The notes under the pieces were generated by a model. It was not told where the DNA came from and did no database searches. It was given only the letters and a program-made list of their open reading frames with translations. The position numbers were made by a program, and so were the translations under genes. 64,000 nucleotides of DNA from Flavobacterium sp. SUN052 (GTDB lineage Bacteria > Bacteroidota > Bacteroidia > Flavobacteriales > Flavobacteriaceae), in the NCBI RefSeq assembly GCF_028867935.1, contig NZ_JAPQNS010000005.1:124001-188000 (forward strand). Direction: 5' to 3'. Below, piece after piece: positions 31,056 through 41,500 of the stretch (its first letter is position 1; each line of letters starts with the position of its first letter).

Positions 31056-32960
31056 ATGAAATTAAACTACTACCTCTGCCAGTTGCTTCTTATTGTATTT
31101 GTTTTTTGTAATTCGACGAACTCATTTTCTCAAAGTGAGGACAGTAACTTTATAAGGATAGTAGATTTGAGCAAATCTACTCAAGCAGTAAAAATCCTTG
31201 CCAAAATAGATAAATTTAAGAAAGATAAGCATATTGAGAATGCTTACCCAGTAGAAATTGCTGATATAAGCAAACTTCAAAAAAAAGGGCGAATATCTTT
31301 CTTCCTTCCTAATTCTCCAGATAAAATAGAGGCTGTCACCTACCGAGTTGAAAAAATTGATGAACTGCATTATACTTGGTTTGCTACCACTGAAAATGGG
31401 GCAGACAACATCGTTTTAACTAAATCTGGCAATAAATACACAGGGAGATTATCAATAGCTGGTAAGAATTATGCAGTTGTGCCTGGAGAGGAAGATGTGC
31501 ATATTCTTCAGGAAGCAAAAAAAGTGGTTCTGACAGAGGATTTTTGTGGCAGTACATCGCAGAAGCCCAATATTTCAACTATTCGAACTGAAAGTGTTCA
31601 TTATGGGGCTGCTCGCCAATCAACCTGTTACAGCAGTATAAGAGTTCTAATTTTGTGGACAGCAGCAGCTGCGGCAAGGGCCAGCCAGTTAGGTTGGAAT
31701 ATGAGCAACGTTGTAAATGACTGTGTTTATGATTTTAATAGCTGCATTTATCGGAGTGATATTACATTAGGAGCAGCTATAGTTTCAGCAGGCAGTTTTA
31801 ATCAACAAGTATCTTTTCAAGAGTCGGGAAATATAGGAAATGATGTAAACTCTCTCCATAGCTCCTATAGTCAGTTACGAGATGATGCCGATGCTGATTT
31901 GGTTGTGTTATTAACTGATGGCTCGTATGGAGGTACATATGGAAAAGTGGCGGGAAATCAGCCAAGTACTGATTATGATAAAGCCTATGCTATTGTTCAG
32001 GTTGATCAAGCACCATACTCTATTTTTGCTCACGAAGTAGGCCATTTGTTCGATTGCCATCATTTTAATGCCTCTTCTGGTCAATCCTATGCTCACGGAT
32101 ACTGCATTCAACGGCCGCTCGCTGTAAATTATCTCACTATAGTTACAGGAGGTGGCTACAATGGTCAGATCATTAAGAATTTTTCGAATCCAAATGTTTA
32201 TGTAAGCGGACATGCAAGCGGAACATCATCGACAAATGATAATGCAAGGCGTGTTATAGAGACCTATGCTACTGTACGTAACCATCAGCCCACTCCAAAT
32301 ATTCTTACAAGCTATGTAGACGGTCCTACTTACGGTTATGTGTATAACTGGTACACTTGGGAAGTGGATTACAGTTGTGGAAATGGCCCATTCTCATTTG
32401 AATGGCGAACGAGTACTGATGGATTTAATTATGGTTCTGTTAGAAGTACAGGAGAAACATTTTCTGAAAATTTACCTTGGACCGGAAGTAATTATTATTA
32501 CGTCCGATGTAAAGTTACCTCCAACGACGGGCAGGTAAGTACTTCTTATCAAACGATATACATTGATTACTCTAATTATGGCCCATACAGTTTAGCCTCA
32601 GCAAGTGCAAGAATCGCTTCAAATAATGAGCCTATTCCACTCGCAGCTCCAATAGCGTGGAAACAAGGAAATCATAGTACAGAAAGAGAAATCTCAACCG
32701 CATTACCATCTATAAACGGCATACCTAATCCTGTTGGAGAAAAGGGTATGGTAGAGATATATTTGCCTAAAGCGCAACAGATACAAGTAGACCTTCAAGA
32801 TATTAATGGTCGGGAAGTCAAAATGTTACTCAAAGGGGCATTTAGTGAAGGCAAGCATTACAAAGAATGGAATGCCAAAGGTCTTCCCAATGGAACCTAT
32901 ATGTATCGCCTTTCAACAGAATTGGGCGTATATTCTCAACGTGTTCTAATTTTGAACTGA
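31056..32960 (+). CDS. Divergent exported metzincin protease with T9SS sorting domain
   Basis: A 634-residue protein with signal peptide ending near FSQ (residue 26). The catalytic region has HEVGHLFDCHH at 326-336. H326, E327, H330 and H336 fit HExxHxxGxxH, but Asp333 replaces the usual glycine. The following HGYC...FSNPNVYVSGHASG...NDNARRV region resembles peptidyl-Asp-type metzincins, where a Met-turn TIMxY is expected; here it reads LTIVTGGG, with Val363 instead of Met. A Cys-containing Ig-like segment follows, then a type A T9SS tail (GIPNPVGEKG, DINGREVK, NGTYMYRL). Codon use is far more AT-rich than in neighbours, suggesting transfer. It may be a divergent protease or an inactive binding protein. 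Confidence 0.8.
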   Translation: MKLNYYLCQLLLIVFVFCNSTNSFSQSEDSNFIRIVDLSKSTQAVKILAKIDKFKKDKHIENAYPVEIADISKLQKKGRISFFLPNSPDKIEAVTYRVEKIDELHYTWFATTENGADNIVLTKSGNKYTGRLSIAGKNYAVVPGEEDVHILQEAKKVVLTEDFCGSTSQKPNISTIRTESVHYGAARQSTCYSSIRVLILWTAAAAARASQLGWNMSNVVNDCVYDFNSCIYRSDITLGAAIVSAGSFNQQVSFQESGNIGNDVNSLHSSYSQLRDDADADLVVLLTDGSYGGTYGKVAGNQPSTDYDKAYAIVQVDQAPYSIFAHEVGHLFDCHHFNASSGQSYAHGYCIQRPLAVNYLTIVTGGGYNGQIIKNFSNPNVYVSGHASGTSSTNDNARRVIETYATVRNHQPTPNILTSYVDGPTYGYVYNWYTWEVDYSCGNGPFSFEWRTSTDGFNYGSVRSTGETFSENLPWTGSNYYYVRCKVTSNDGQVSTSYQTIYIDYSNYGPYSLASASARIASNNEPIPLAAPIAWKQGNHSTEREISTALPSINGIPNPVGEKGMVEIYLPKAQQIQVDLQDINGREVKMLLKGAFSEGKHYKEWNAKGLPNGTYMYRLSTELGVYSQRVLILN

Positions 32961-32961
32961 C

Positions 32962-33531
32962 GTGAAAAAGTGCTCAATCTTCTTTTTCACAGTTCTCTGC
33001 TTGGTTTGTTGTCAGCGAGAAGCGATAGACCCAAACTATTTGGGTAATTCAAGTGCACTCCTAAACAATAGCAGATGGGAAGCTCAAACCATAGGAGATT
33101 ATCAACGTTTGTGTACAATCCCCACGATTTCTCTTCGAATTGATCGAAACGACATTGCAAAGGATATTTGGGAATCACTAGGTTTTGGCCGAATTCCTAA
33201 TCGACTAGGAACGTACAGGATAATTCCATACACACGCACTGCTACTGACGTTTGTTTAGAAACGGATACCGTTAAACAGGTTGGAGCTAGTTACTTTGTC
33301 AGTGTAGAAGAGAACCATGTTATAAGGGATGTTTACACGGTTGTGAATTGCAAGGAGTGTAACAATGTTCTTACCGTAACTAAATTGGATTTAGATAAGA
33401 ACTACATAGAAGGAACGTTCTCAGTAACGTTTCTTCTTCAACGCAGAGTAAATGGGACAAAATATTACGGGGGGGCAATCGATACGCTACGTTTTAGCGA
33501 GGGTAGTTTCAGAACGGGAATCAAGTTTTGA
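32962..33531 (+). CDS. Uncharacterised lipoprotein coupled to the divergent metzincin
   Basis: A 189-residue protein starting at GTG one base after the metzincin stop, so the two are almost certainly translated from one transcript. The lipobox LVCC puts the lipidated cysteine at residue 16 or 17. The rest is beta-rich with five further cysteines (LCTIP, VCLETD, NCKECNN), two of them in a CxxC pair. I do not recognise the family. It shares the AT-rich composition of its partner. It could hold, fold or inhibit the protease at the membrane; nothing in the sequence decides this. Confidence 0.75.
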   Translation: MKKCSIFFFTVLCLVCCQREAIDPNYLGNSSALLNNSRWEAQTIGDYQRLCTIPTISLRIDRNDIAKDIWESLGFGRIPNRLGTYRIIPYTRTATDVCLETDTVKQVGASYFVSVEENHVIRDVYTVVNCKECNNVLTVTKLDLDKNYIEGTFSVTFLLQRRVNGTKYYGGAIDTLRFSEGSFRTGIKF

Positions 33532-33621
33532 AAGCTTGCCTTTCTTCCATTAAGCCTTCAACAAGTGGAAGAACTTTTTTTATGAACTGTCGACTTCCAT
33601 TTGGGATGACTTTGGATGATT

Positions 33622-35019
33622 CTACTTCAACCGGGCCAATTCCCCCTGCAACATCGCCTTATGGCTTACATTGTCTTGATAAAGCGCAATGGCTTTGCTC
33701 AGTTGTTGTTTTGCTTCTACTTTGCGACCCAAGCGGTTCAATAACCGGGCGTGAGTGATTACATTCTGGGGCGCACTGTCAATTTGTACCGCCCGCGCTG
33801 ACCAGCGAAGCGCCAGAGCCAAATCTTTTTTGTCGGCCGAGCTTTCTGTGAGACCCTTTGCCAAATCGCACAATTGGCGGGCTGTAATACCCGAAACAGG
33901 TTTCTTAGGAGCCATAGATACTGAGGCAGAGTCGACAGTAGCTGCCTGGTTGGATGAGTCAGGGACAAAGGCAGAAACCGTACCCGGTGCCAGTGTTGAT
34001 CGAGCGAAGGTTAAGGAATCGGCAATGGCTAATTCGGCATCCGTTTTAGCCATCAGACGAGTTTCGGCAATCTTTTTAACGAGCGAAACATAGTGAGCCT
34101 GCAATCGGGAGGCTTTGTAGAACCGCAACCGGGTGTCGTCGGCATCGCGGTCAAACATGGCTTTTTGTTCGGGTGAAACGGGCCCTTTACCAATACCCAT
34201 TTGGATTCGTTTTCTGGCGGCTATGTTGGTGATGAGATTTTCAACCAGAATTTCGTCCTGAGTGGCTACTGCATCATTAAGGTCGTTCTTTTCTGCCCTG
34301 GCAAACGCTTTGTAGAGCCCTTCGGTCAGTGATTGGTGTGCCGGATTTGTCGCAATCTGAGCTGCTGTTACTGCCAGTAACGGATAGGCTTTGGTGTAGG
34401 TTGTCGACAGCATTTCGCTCAGAAACTTGATTTCTTCGCTAGCCATCGTATCTGTTTTGGGCAGAATCTTTACGTAGTCGTCAAGTACATCACCCGTAGG
34501 TCGGTCGTACTCAGCTTGTTTCCGCAACATACCCCGCATGAATGCCGGAGAACGGTCGCCCGCGTCGTATTTTTTGTTCCAAAGCGCCATAGAGTGGCTC
34601 TCGTTAGCATCAGAAAGGGCGCGTTGCGCTTCGGCTAGAAACCAGTCGACGCCGTTATAGCCTAGGGTTCGGCGGATGAGTTTGCCTTCGATCGAAATAA
34701 ACAGTGACGTTGGGTAAGCCTGAACACCATAGCGTTGCGCCACGGTTTGACCTTCGCCTTTTTCGGCGTCGATCTTGTAATTGATGAAGTTGTCATTCAT
34801 CCGCGAACCCACCCGCGCATTCGGAAACGCCTGAGCACTCATGAGCTTGCAGGGGCCGCACCAGGTGGTGTACACGTCCACAAAAATGGGTTTGTTCTGG
34901 CGTCTTGCTTCGGCCAAAACCTGCGACCAGGAGCCGTGAAAGAAGCGAACGCCATCGGCAAAGATGGGACTAACAGAGGTCAGCAAAAAGAGGATAAAAG
35001 CGGAACGAAAAAGTGCCAT
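33622..35019 (-). CDS. Exported thioredoxin-fold protein with long helical tail
   Basis: A 465-residue protein. The signal peptide ends at IFA (about 21). A thioredoxin-like domain (about 25-135) has KPIFVDVYTTWCGPCKLM with C54 and C57 in the classic WCGPCK site and a cis-proline in VQAYPTSLFIS. The remaining 330 residues look helical with Ala-rich segments, perhaps TPR-like (LALALRWSARAVQ, VITHARLLNRLGRKVEAKQQ). The active site predicts periplasmic disulfide reduction or exchange; the tail may bind the client. It is a single gene running towards the metzincin lipoprotein. Confidence 0.85.
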   Translation of the reverse strand: MALFRSAFILFLLTSVSPIFADGVRFFHGSWSQVLAEARRQNKPIFVDVYTTWCGPCKLMSAQAFPNARVGSRMNDNFINYKIDAEKGEGQTVAQRYGVQAYPTSLFISIEGKLIRRTLGYNGVDWFLAEAQRALSDANESHSMALWNKKYDAGDRSPAFMRGMLRKQAEYDRPTGDVLDDYVKILPKTDTMASEEIKFLSEMLSTTYTKAYPLLAVTAAQIATNPAHQSLTEGLYKAFARAEKNDLNDAVATQDEILVENLITNIAARKRIQMGIGKGPVSPEQKAMFDRDADDTRLRFYKASRLQAHYVSLVKKIAETRLMAKTDAELAIADSLTFARSTLAPGTVSAFVPDSSNQAATVDSASVSMAPKKPVSGITARQLCDLAKGLTESSADKKDLALALRWSARAVQIDSAPQNVITHARLLNRLGRKVEAKQQLSKAIALYQDNVSHKAMLQGELARLK

Positions 35020-35042
35020 AGGTTGAGATGGGCTGATTTTTC

Positions 35043-35114
35043 TTTGTCATCCCGACGCAGGAGGGAGCTTAAGATTAGCAACGTGAAAGATCCCTCCTGC
35101 GTCGGGATGACAAA
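35043..35114. repeat. 24-bp perfect inverted repeat of the CATCCCGACGCAGGAGGGA type
   Basis: TTTGTCATCCCGACGCAGGAGGGA (24 bases, 35043-35066) pairs perfectly with 35091-35114 around a 24-base loop. It lies between the divergent thioredoxin-fold and ABC genes. Elements with this wording recur in Bacteroidota genomes as dispersed hairpins. A partial match, GTCATCCCGA, occurs near 60309. Confidence 0.75.
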
Positions 35115-35184
35115 ATACTGAACCAAACAGCGGTGGTTTTTGTGATAAAAATACGGCAAAGACACTGAACGACCGTTGTTTTTT

Positions 35185-37053
35185 ATGGCAAAAAGTACAC
35201 TTGGCCCACCACCTACTAGCTTACCCACCGAGAAACCGCTGAACTGGCGGGATCGATTTAGCGCACTCAAAAACCTGCCCGATTTTTTCAAACTGGTCTG
35301 GCAAACGTCACCCGGTTTGTTTCTGGGGAATGCGTTCGGACGACTGTTACGAGCGGCTATTCCGGCGGCTTCATTGTATGTCGGCAAACTCATTATCGAC
35401 GAGGTTGTGCGGCTCATTGGCGAACGGGGCAACGGTGATCCCAGCCACCTCTGGAAGCTCGTTGCCGCCGAATTTAGTCTGGCTGTACTCAGTACGGCCT
35501 TGGGACGATTGGTATCGCTGCTGGATAGCCTGTTGGGTGATTTGTTCGCTAACCGAACGTCGATCCGGCTTATGGAACATGCTGCCTCGCTCGATCTGGA
35601 GCAGTTTGAAGATGCCACGTTCTACGACAAACTCGAACGCGCCCGTCGTCAAACTACCGGCCGAACCGTGTTGCTCTCGCAGGTATTCGGACAGGTGCAG
35701 GAGATTATTTCGGTGGCGTTCCTGGCAGCAGGTTTAGTGGTGTACAACCCCTGGCTTATCGGCCTGTTGGTGTTGGCGGTATTGCCCGCGTTTATTGCCG
35801 ACAACTATTTCAACCAGCGCAGTTATTCACTCTCCCGGAGCTGGACCCCCGAACGGCGCGAACTTGATTATCTTCGTTACGTGGGTGCTGCCGATGATAC
35901 CGCCAAAGAAGTCAAAATTTTTGGACTGTCCGATTTTCTCATCGAGCGGTTTAAGTCGATGTCGTGGTCGTATTACGTGAAGAACCGGGCGTTGGCCATC
36001 AGTCGAACGGGTTGGGGAACCTTACTCACTGCACTTGGTACGGCGGGTTATTACGGGGCCTACGTCTGGATTATCGGGCGGGCGGTAGCGGGACAAATCT
36101 CGCTGGGCGATCTTACGTTTCTGGCTGGATCATTCCGGCAGGTACGTGGATCACTGGAAAGTATTCTGTTGCAATTCAGTGGTTTAACGCAGGAAGCACT
36201 GTATTTGCAAGACTTATTTGACTATTTTGCTATCAAGCCCACTATCGACTCTCCCAAAAATCCGCTACTTTTTCCAAAACCAGTTCGCAAAGGCTTTGTG
36301 TTTGAGAATGTAGGTTTTCAGTACGCCAATGCTTCCGCGAGCGGCTCTGAACGGTGGGCTATTCGCAACTTATCGTTCACGCTTGTACCCGGCGAAAAAC
36401 TGGCGCTGGTAGGGGAGAATGGAGCAGGAAAAACTACGCTAGTCAAGCTGCTGGCCCGACTTTATGAACCCACCGAAGGCCGAATTCTCTTGGATGGCCA
36501 TGACCTCCGCGAGTACGATTTGGCTGATCTTCGGCGTAATGTAGGCGTGATTTTCCAGGATTACGTCCGGTTCAAAATGTCGGCTGGAGTGAATATAGCC
36601 GTGGGCGACATTGACGAACGCACCAACCAGCCGCGTATCGAAAACTCAGCGCAACGAAGCCTGGCCGATTCGGTAATTGCCAAACTGCCCGGTGGCTACG
36701 AACAGCAACTGGGCAAGTCATTCAATAAGGGCGTTGAACTGTCGGGAGGGGAATGGCAGAAGGTGGCCCTCGCCAGAGCTTACATGCGGGATGCCCAGTT
36801 GATTATTCTGGATGAGCCTACTGCCGCGCTGGATGCCCGCGCCGAATACGAAGTGTTTCAGCGGTTTGCGGCCCTCACCGAAGGCAAGAGCTCGGTCATT
36901 ATTTCGCACCGGTTCAGCACCGTTCGCATGGCCGACCGGATTTTGGTTCTCGAAGGTGGTCGCCTGATCGAATTGGGTTCCCATACTGAGTTACTGGCGA
37001 AAAACGGTCGGTACGCCGAGCTGTTTCAGTTGCAGGCTCGGGGGTATCAGTAG
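35185..37053 (+). CDS. ABC exporter, fused membrane and ATPase domains
   Basis: A 622-residue half-transporter. The N-terminal part (about 1-330) has around six membrane segments of the type I exporter kind. The ATPase domain (from about 370) has Walker A GENGAGKTTL, a Q-loop in VIFQDYVRF, signature LSGGEWQKVALARA, Walker B LIILDEPTAALD and H-loop IISHRFST. It probably works as a homodimer moving a lipid, peptide or drug outward. The open frame begins with TTG at 35176, but the ATG at 35185 is preferred. No maturation genes are adjacent, so the substrate is unknown. Confidence 0.93.
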   Translation: MAKSTLGPPPTSLPTEKPLNWRDRFSALKNLPDFFKLVWQTSPGLFLGNAFGRLLRAAIPAASLYVGKLIIDEVVRLIGERGNGDPSHLWKLVAAEFSLAVLSTALGRLVSLLDSLLGDLFANRTSIRLMEHAASLDLEQFEDATFYDKLERARRQTTGRTVLLSQVFGQVQEIISVAFLAAGLVVYNPWLIGLLVLAVLPAFIADNYFNQRSYSLSRSWTPERRELDYLRYVGAADDTAKEVKIFGLSDFLIERFKSMSWSYYVKNRALAISRTGWGTLLTALGTAGYYGAYVWIIGRAVAGQISLGDLTFLAGSFRQVRGSLESILLQFSGLTQEALYLQDLFDYFAIKPTIDSPKNPLLFPKPVRKGFVFENVGFQYANASASGSERWAIRNLSFTLVPGEKLALVGENGAGKTTLVKLLARLYEPTEGRILLDGHDLREYDLADLRRNVGVIFQDYVRFKMSAGVNIAVGDIDERTNQPRIENSAQRSLADSVIAKLPGGYEQQLGKSFNKGVELSGGEWQKVALARAYMRDAQLIILDEPTAALDARAEYEVFQRFAALTEGKSSVIISHRFSTVRMADRILVLEGGRLIELGSHTELLAKNGRYAELFQLQARGYQ

Positions 37054-37071
37054 ACAAGTAGCAGTGAGCAA

Positions 37072-37476
37072 CTATCCTACCAATGCATCGACCTGACTTT
37101 GTAGTCGCTGAATCAGCAGATTGGCGATGCGCCGTGTCAGTTCGGCTTCCTCGCTGACAAATGTCGCAAACTCTTCGGTGCTGAATTGGCCTACAACCAT
37201 TCCGATCAAAATCAACCGCAGGCGCGTGTCTTCCCGGACAGACCGTTCGATGTGAGCCAGTTTGTCTTCACGCGTTAGGCGGGCAAAAGGTACTTTGCGC
37301 TTGGGCAGGTGATGTTGATAATAAGCCAGAACTAACTCATTTAGAGCTTTTAGAATCGGTCGGAGCGTCTGGTTTTGGAACTGTTCGGCAACGGTAACTG
37401 CCGTTGGTTCGGTTGAGATTTCGGGGCGTGGTAATGGACCGGGTCGGTCAGTTGAAGATTCAGTGTTGATGGCCAT
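37072..37476 (-). CDS. Small helical protein of unknown function
   Basis: A 134-residue protein with no signal peptide. The first 30 residues are Pro/Thr/Glu-rich and probably disordered; the rest is predicted to be helical (LRPILKALNELVLAYYQHHL, REDKLAHIERSVREDTRLRL). I do not recognise the family. It is divergent from the DUF1080 gene and ends 18 bases from the ABC exporter gene. Confidence 0.65.
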   Translation of the reverse strand: MAINTESSTDRPGPLPRPEISTEPTAVTVAEQFQNQTLRPILKALNELVLAYYQHHLPKRKVPFARLTREDKLAHIERSVREDTRLRLILIGMVVGQFSTEEFATFVSEEAELTRRIANLLIQRLQSQVDALVG

Positions 37477-37558
37477 TGGAAAGTATCAGAACCACCAGTT
37501 TTACATTTACGAGCTTGTGGTCAGTAAACAGACAACCGCAAACCCCTTTAATCGTTCG

Positions 37559-38242
37559 ATGAAAAAGAACTGTTTATTATTTCTGTTAGGACTAACCTGC
37601 CTGACAGCCCTAGCGCAGAAAGCCCCAACGGGCCATCCCAATACCAGCAAATCAGGCTGGAAACCACTTTTCGCGGCCGATTTGTCGGATGCCAGTTACC
37701 CAAAAGGTGTTTGGAGCGTGACGGATGGCGTACTGACCGCAACCGAAGATAAAACGATCTGGACCAGTGTGCCGTACGAAAGTTTTGAGCTTGATCTGGA
37801 ATTCAAAACAGCTCCCGGCACCAACAGTGGGGTAGTGGTTTATTGCAGCGATACGGCTAACTGGATTCCGAATTCTGTTGAAGTGCAAATTGCTGACGAT
37901 TACGCCAAACAGTGGGCTGACTCACCCGTGGAGTGGCGGTGTGGGGCTTTCTTCGGTCATAAAGGCGCTACCAAGTCGCTGGTGAAAAAGCCCGGCGAAT
38001 GGAACCACTACACCGTCACCGCCCAGGGACGCCACATTTATATTGTGCTGAATGGCTCTCTGGTCAACGAAATGAACATGGATGAGTATACCTCGACCAA
38101 ACGCAACCCGGATGGTTCAGGAGTACCCGCGTGGCTGAACAAGCCCGTTGCCAGTTTACCCTCGCGGGGGTTTATCGGTCTGCAAGGCAAACACGCGGGT
38201 GCCCCGATTTACTTCCGAAATATCAAAGTGAGAAAATTGTAG
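37559..38242 (+). CDS. DUF1080 (3-keto-disaccharide hydrolase-like) exported protein
   Basis: A 227-residue protein. The signal peptide MKKNCLLFLLGLTCLTALAQ identifies ATG 37559 as the start, though the frame is open from 37463. The fold is a concanavalin-like sandwich with GWKPLFAADLSD, FELDLEFKTAPGTNSGVVVY, KPGEWNHYTVTAQGRHIYI and RGFIGLQGKHAGAPIYFRNI, all DUF1080 hallmarks. Members act on, or bind, oxidised sugars in the periplasm of Bacteroidota and planctomycetes. A sugar-phosphate isomerase-type gene lies at 43020, but not in the same operon. Confidence 0.88.
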   Translation: MKKNCLLFLLGLTCLTALAQKAPTGHPNTSKSGWKPLFAADLSDASYPKGVWSVTDGVLTATEDKTIWTSVPYESFELDLEFKTAPGTNSGVVVYCSDTANWIPNSVEVQIADDYAKQWADSPVEWRCGAFFGHKGATKSLVKKPGEWNHYTVTAQGRHIYIVLNGSLVNEMNMDEYTSTKRNPDGSGVPAWLNKPVASLPSRGFIGLQGKHAGAPIYFRNIKVRKL

Positions 38243-38244
38243 CG

Positions 38245-38448
38245 CTATTCTTCCTCTTTCTTGCTTTTTCCTAGAAAGTCGTCGTTGTGCATACCCGTCG
38301 AGTCATCGTCGACTTCGGAGGATTTCACCGTGACATCGTCTTCATCAACGCTAGTTAGGGTTGGCTGCCCCTCTACGTCGTGATTGCTGTGGTAGCGTTC
38401 GGTGGTAGGTGTTGAGCGGTCCGGCGATTTGGTTGTGTCGTTTTCCAT
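38245..38448 (-). CDS. Small acidic protein
   Basis: A 67-residue frame, strongly acidic and Ser/Thr/Asp-rich (DEDDVTVKSSEVDDDSTGMH), ending KSKKEEE. It is predicted to be disordered. It ends two bases from the convergent DUF1080 stop. Regular ATG start and absence of a competing gene support it as real, but composition is the only evidence. Function is unknown. Confidence 0.5.
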   Translation of the reverse strand: MENDTTKSPDRSTPTTERYHSNHDVEGQPTLTSVDEDDVTVKSSEVDDDSTGMHNDDFLGKSKKEEE

Positions 38449-38524
38449 AACGTTGTCTAAGTTTGTTTCCAGGATAACCCATCAACGGCTCAAAGGTTAA
38501 CCTTGAACCCGTTGATCTTTATGT

Positions 38525-41500
38525 ATGACCCCAACCTGGCAAATCTGGATTGATACCGGCGGCACCTTCACCGACGGCATGGCCCGCACCCCCAACGGCG
38601 CTCTTGTTCGCACCAAAGTACTCAGTAGCAGCCGTCTTCGCGGGCAACTAAATGCCGAGGGACGGCTTTTAGCACCTTGGCTTTTAGCACCAATTTTTGC
38701 TGGATACACGCTTCGGATTGTTGAAACAGGGCAGGAAATGCGGGTGAAGTCGCTGGAAGCGGATGGGACGTTGGTGACAGGGACTAGAGAGATGACATCT
38801 CTGGGACTAGATTCCTCGAAACAGAAACCATCCGCAGAGATGTCATCTCTAGCAGCACCTTTACAAACCGTCGAACTCTTCACGGGTGAAGAAGCCCCGG
38901 TGCTGGCGGCTCGATTATTAACTCAAACACCCCTAGGCCAGCCTTTTCCGCCTTTGGAGATGCGGCTGGGCACCACTCGGGGTACCAACGCATTGCTCGA
39001 ACGAAAGGGAGGTCTTGTGGTGCTGGTAGTCACAAAAGGTTTTAAAGATCTATTAGTGATTGGTACCCAGCAACGGCCAAGCCTGTTCCAGTTAGCTATT
39101 CCACCTGCCGAAACGCTGTACGATACCGTGCTGGAAGCCGACGAACGAATAACGGCTACAGGCGACGTTCTAAAGCCATTGTCGGACGAGGTGATTAGTG
39201 ATCTGGTGGATACCATTCAGCAAACGAATCCCGACTCGGTGGCCATTTCGTTATTGAATGCCTATCGAAATCCTGTTCATGAACACCAGCTTCGTGATGC
39301 ACTTCGGCAAGCTGGAATTACGCATATAACGTGCTCTACTGATGTTTCGACGGCTCCCGGTTATGTAGCCCGTACTCAAACATCCGTGGTAGATGCCTAT
39401 CTGACCCCAGTACTGCGATCGTATCTCGATAACGTGCAGACGCAACTCGGAGAAGGGGCAACACTACGCATTATGAGCAGTTCGGGTGGGCTGGTTCGTG
39501 CTGATTTATTCCGACCTAAAGACAGCCTGTTGAGCGGTCCGGCGGGCGGGGTAATTGGCGCTTCGGCGGTTAACTCAGCCGATACCCAATCTGGCATATT
39601 GACCCTTGATATGGGGGGAACCAGCACCGACGTTGCCCGGATACAAATCAATCCCGATTATCGGTTTTCGACCAAAATAGGTCCCTTTGAACTTCAACTG
39701 CCTTCGTTGGCCATTGAAACGGTTGCTGCTGGGGGCGGTTCAGTGTGTTGGTTCGATGCCTCATCGGGTCGGTTGCGGGTGGGGCCACACAGCGCGGGAG
39801 CAACGCCTGGTCCGGCTTGTTACGGCGTTGGTGGGCATGGTCAGCCATTGTTACTCACAATCACGGATGTAAACCTGCTGCTCGGTCGATTGCATCCAGC
39901 TCAGTTTGGCATTCCAATTTTCCCCGAACGGGCCCAGGCCGCTTTAGACGTTGTGGCCCAACAGGTGGGTGGTTCAGCCGACGCGCTTCTTGCTGGATTT
40001 GCTCGTATTGCCGACGAAGCGATGGCGGGCGCTATTCGGACAATTTCTATTGCACGCGGTTTTGATCCGGCAGAATACAGCCTGCTGGTATTTGGCGGAG
40101 CCGGTGGCCTGCACGGTTGCTCGGTGGCGCAGTTGCTGGGCATGAAACGTGTGGTGTTGCCCTTCGATGGAGGTTTGCTGAGTGCTTACGGTATTGGTCA
40201 GGCTCGCATTGAACGAATGGCGTCACGTGCGGTGTTGCAGCCGCTGGCAACTATAGAAGGCCATTTGCCAAACCTAATTGTTGAATTAGAAACTGAAGCA
40301 ACACGCTTACTCCGGCAGGACGTTGGTGTTGAGATCCCCATTGGCTCATCGGTGGTGCGTGTGTTTTTGCGCTTGCAGGGGCAGGAATCTAGTGTTGAGG
40401 TGCCGTACAATAATACATTAGCCGAAGATTTTCGATTGGCTTACAGTCAACGGTATGGTCATTTCCCCGAAGGCCGGGTAATAGAGGTTGAAAGTGTCCG
40501 GGTGCTGGTTGGAACAGCCTCAGTAATCGAAGAAGTCACTGCCGACTGTGTGGTTCAACATCCTGTTCTTGCCACGTTTCAAACTGACCGTTATCCTGCT
40601 TACGACTGGACGAAACTCCAGGCGGGTGACACGTTCGCTGGGCCAGCGTTGCTACTCAACACTACCTCGTCGGCTTTTATTGAAGCCGGCTGGACATTGA
40701 CTGTTCAGGCCAGTGGAAATGCAGTAGTAACCTCCCGGCAGCGGCCGACCGTCCCCGACCCCCTCTCCTTCGCAAGGGGCGGGGCGGGGCGGTCCGACGA
40801 TTCGGGTGAGGTTGACCCTATCCAGCTCGAATTGTTCACCCGGCGATTCATGAGCATAGCCGAAGAAATGGGGACTCAATTGCAGCGAACGGCTTTTTCA
40901 ACCAATGTGAAAGAGCGACTCGATTTCTCCTGCGCCTTGCTCGATGCCCGCGCTGAGCTGGTAGCCAATGCACCCCATATTCCGGTCCATCTGGGCAGTC
41001 TGGGCGTTTGTGCGCGGCTGTGTCTGGAGAAACTGCCGCTGGGTCCGGGTGATGTCATCATTACCAATCATCCCCGGTACGGTGGCTCGCACCTGCCCGA
41101 TGTAACGTTGCTACAAGGCGTTTTTACGGACGAAAAGGAGTTGGTGGGCTACGTAATTAACCGGGCGCATCACGCCGAAATTGGCGGTAAAGTGCCCGGT
41201 TCAATGCCACCCGATGCGACTACACTTATTGAGGAAGGCGTTGTGCTGGAGCCGCAGTACGTAGTGAAAAATGGTCAGTTTTTGTGGGAAACCACTGACG
41301 GCCTAGAGAGTCGATTTACACACGCTCCGTATCCAACTCGTGCCCTAGCCGAAAATCGGGCTGATATTGAGGCCGCTCTTGCCTCGCTGCGAGCGGGCGA
41401 AACGGCACTGCTCGATCTAGTACGCACGCATGGCCTGTCAACGGTGCATCAGTATATGGACCGGCTGAAGCAGTCGGCTACCCGGAACATTGAGGCTATT

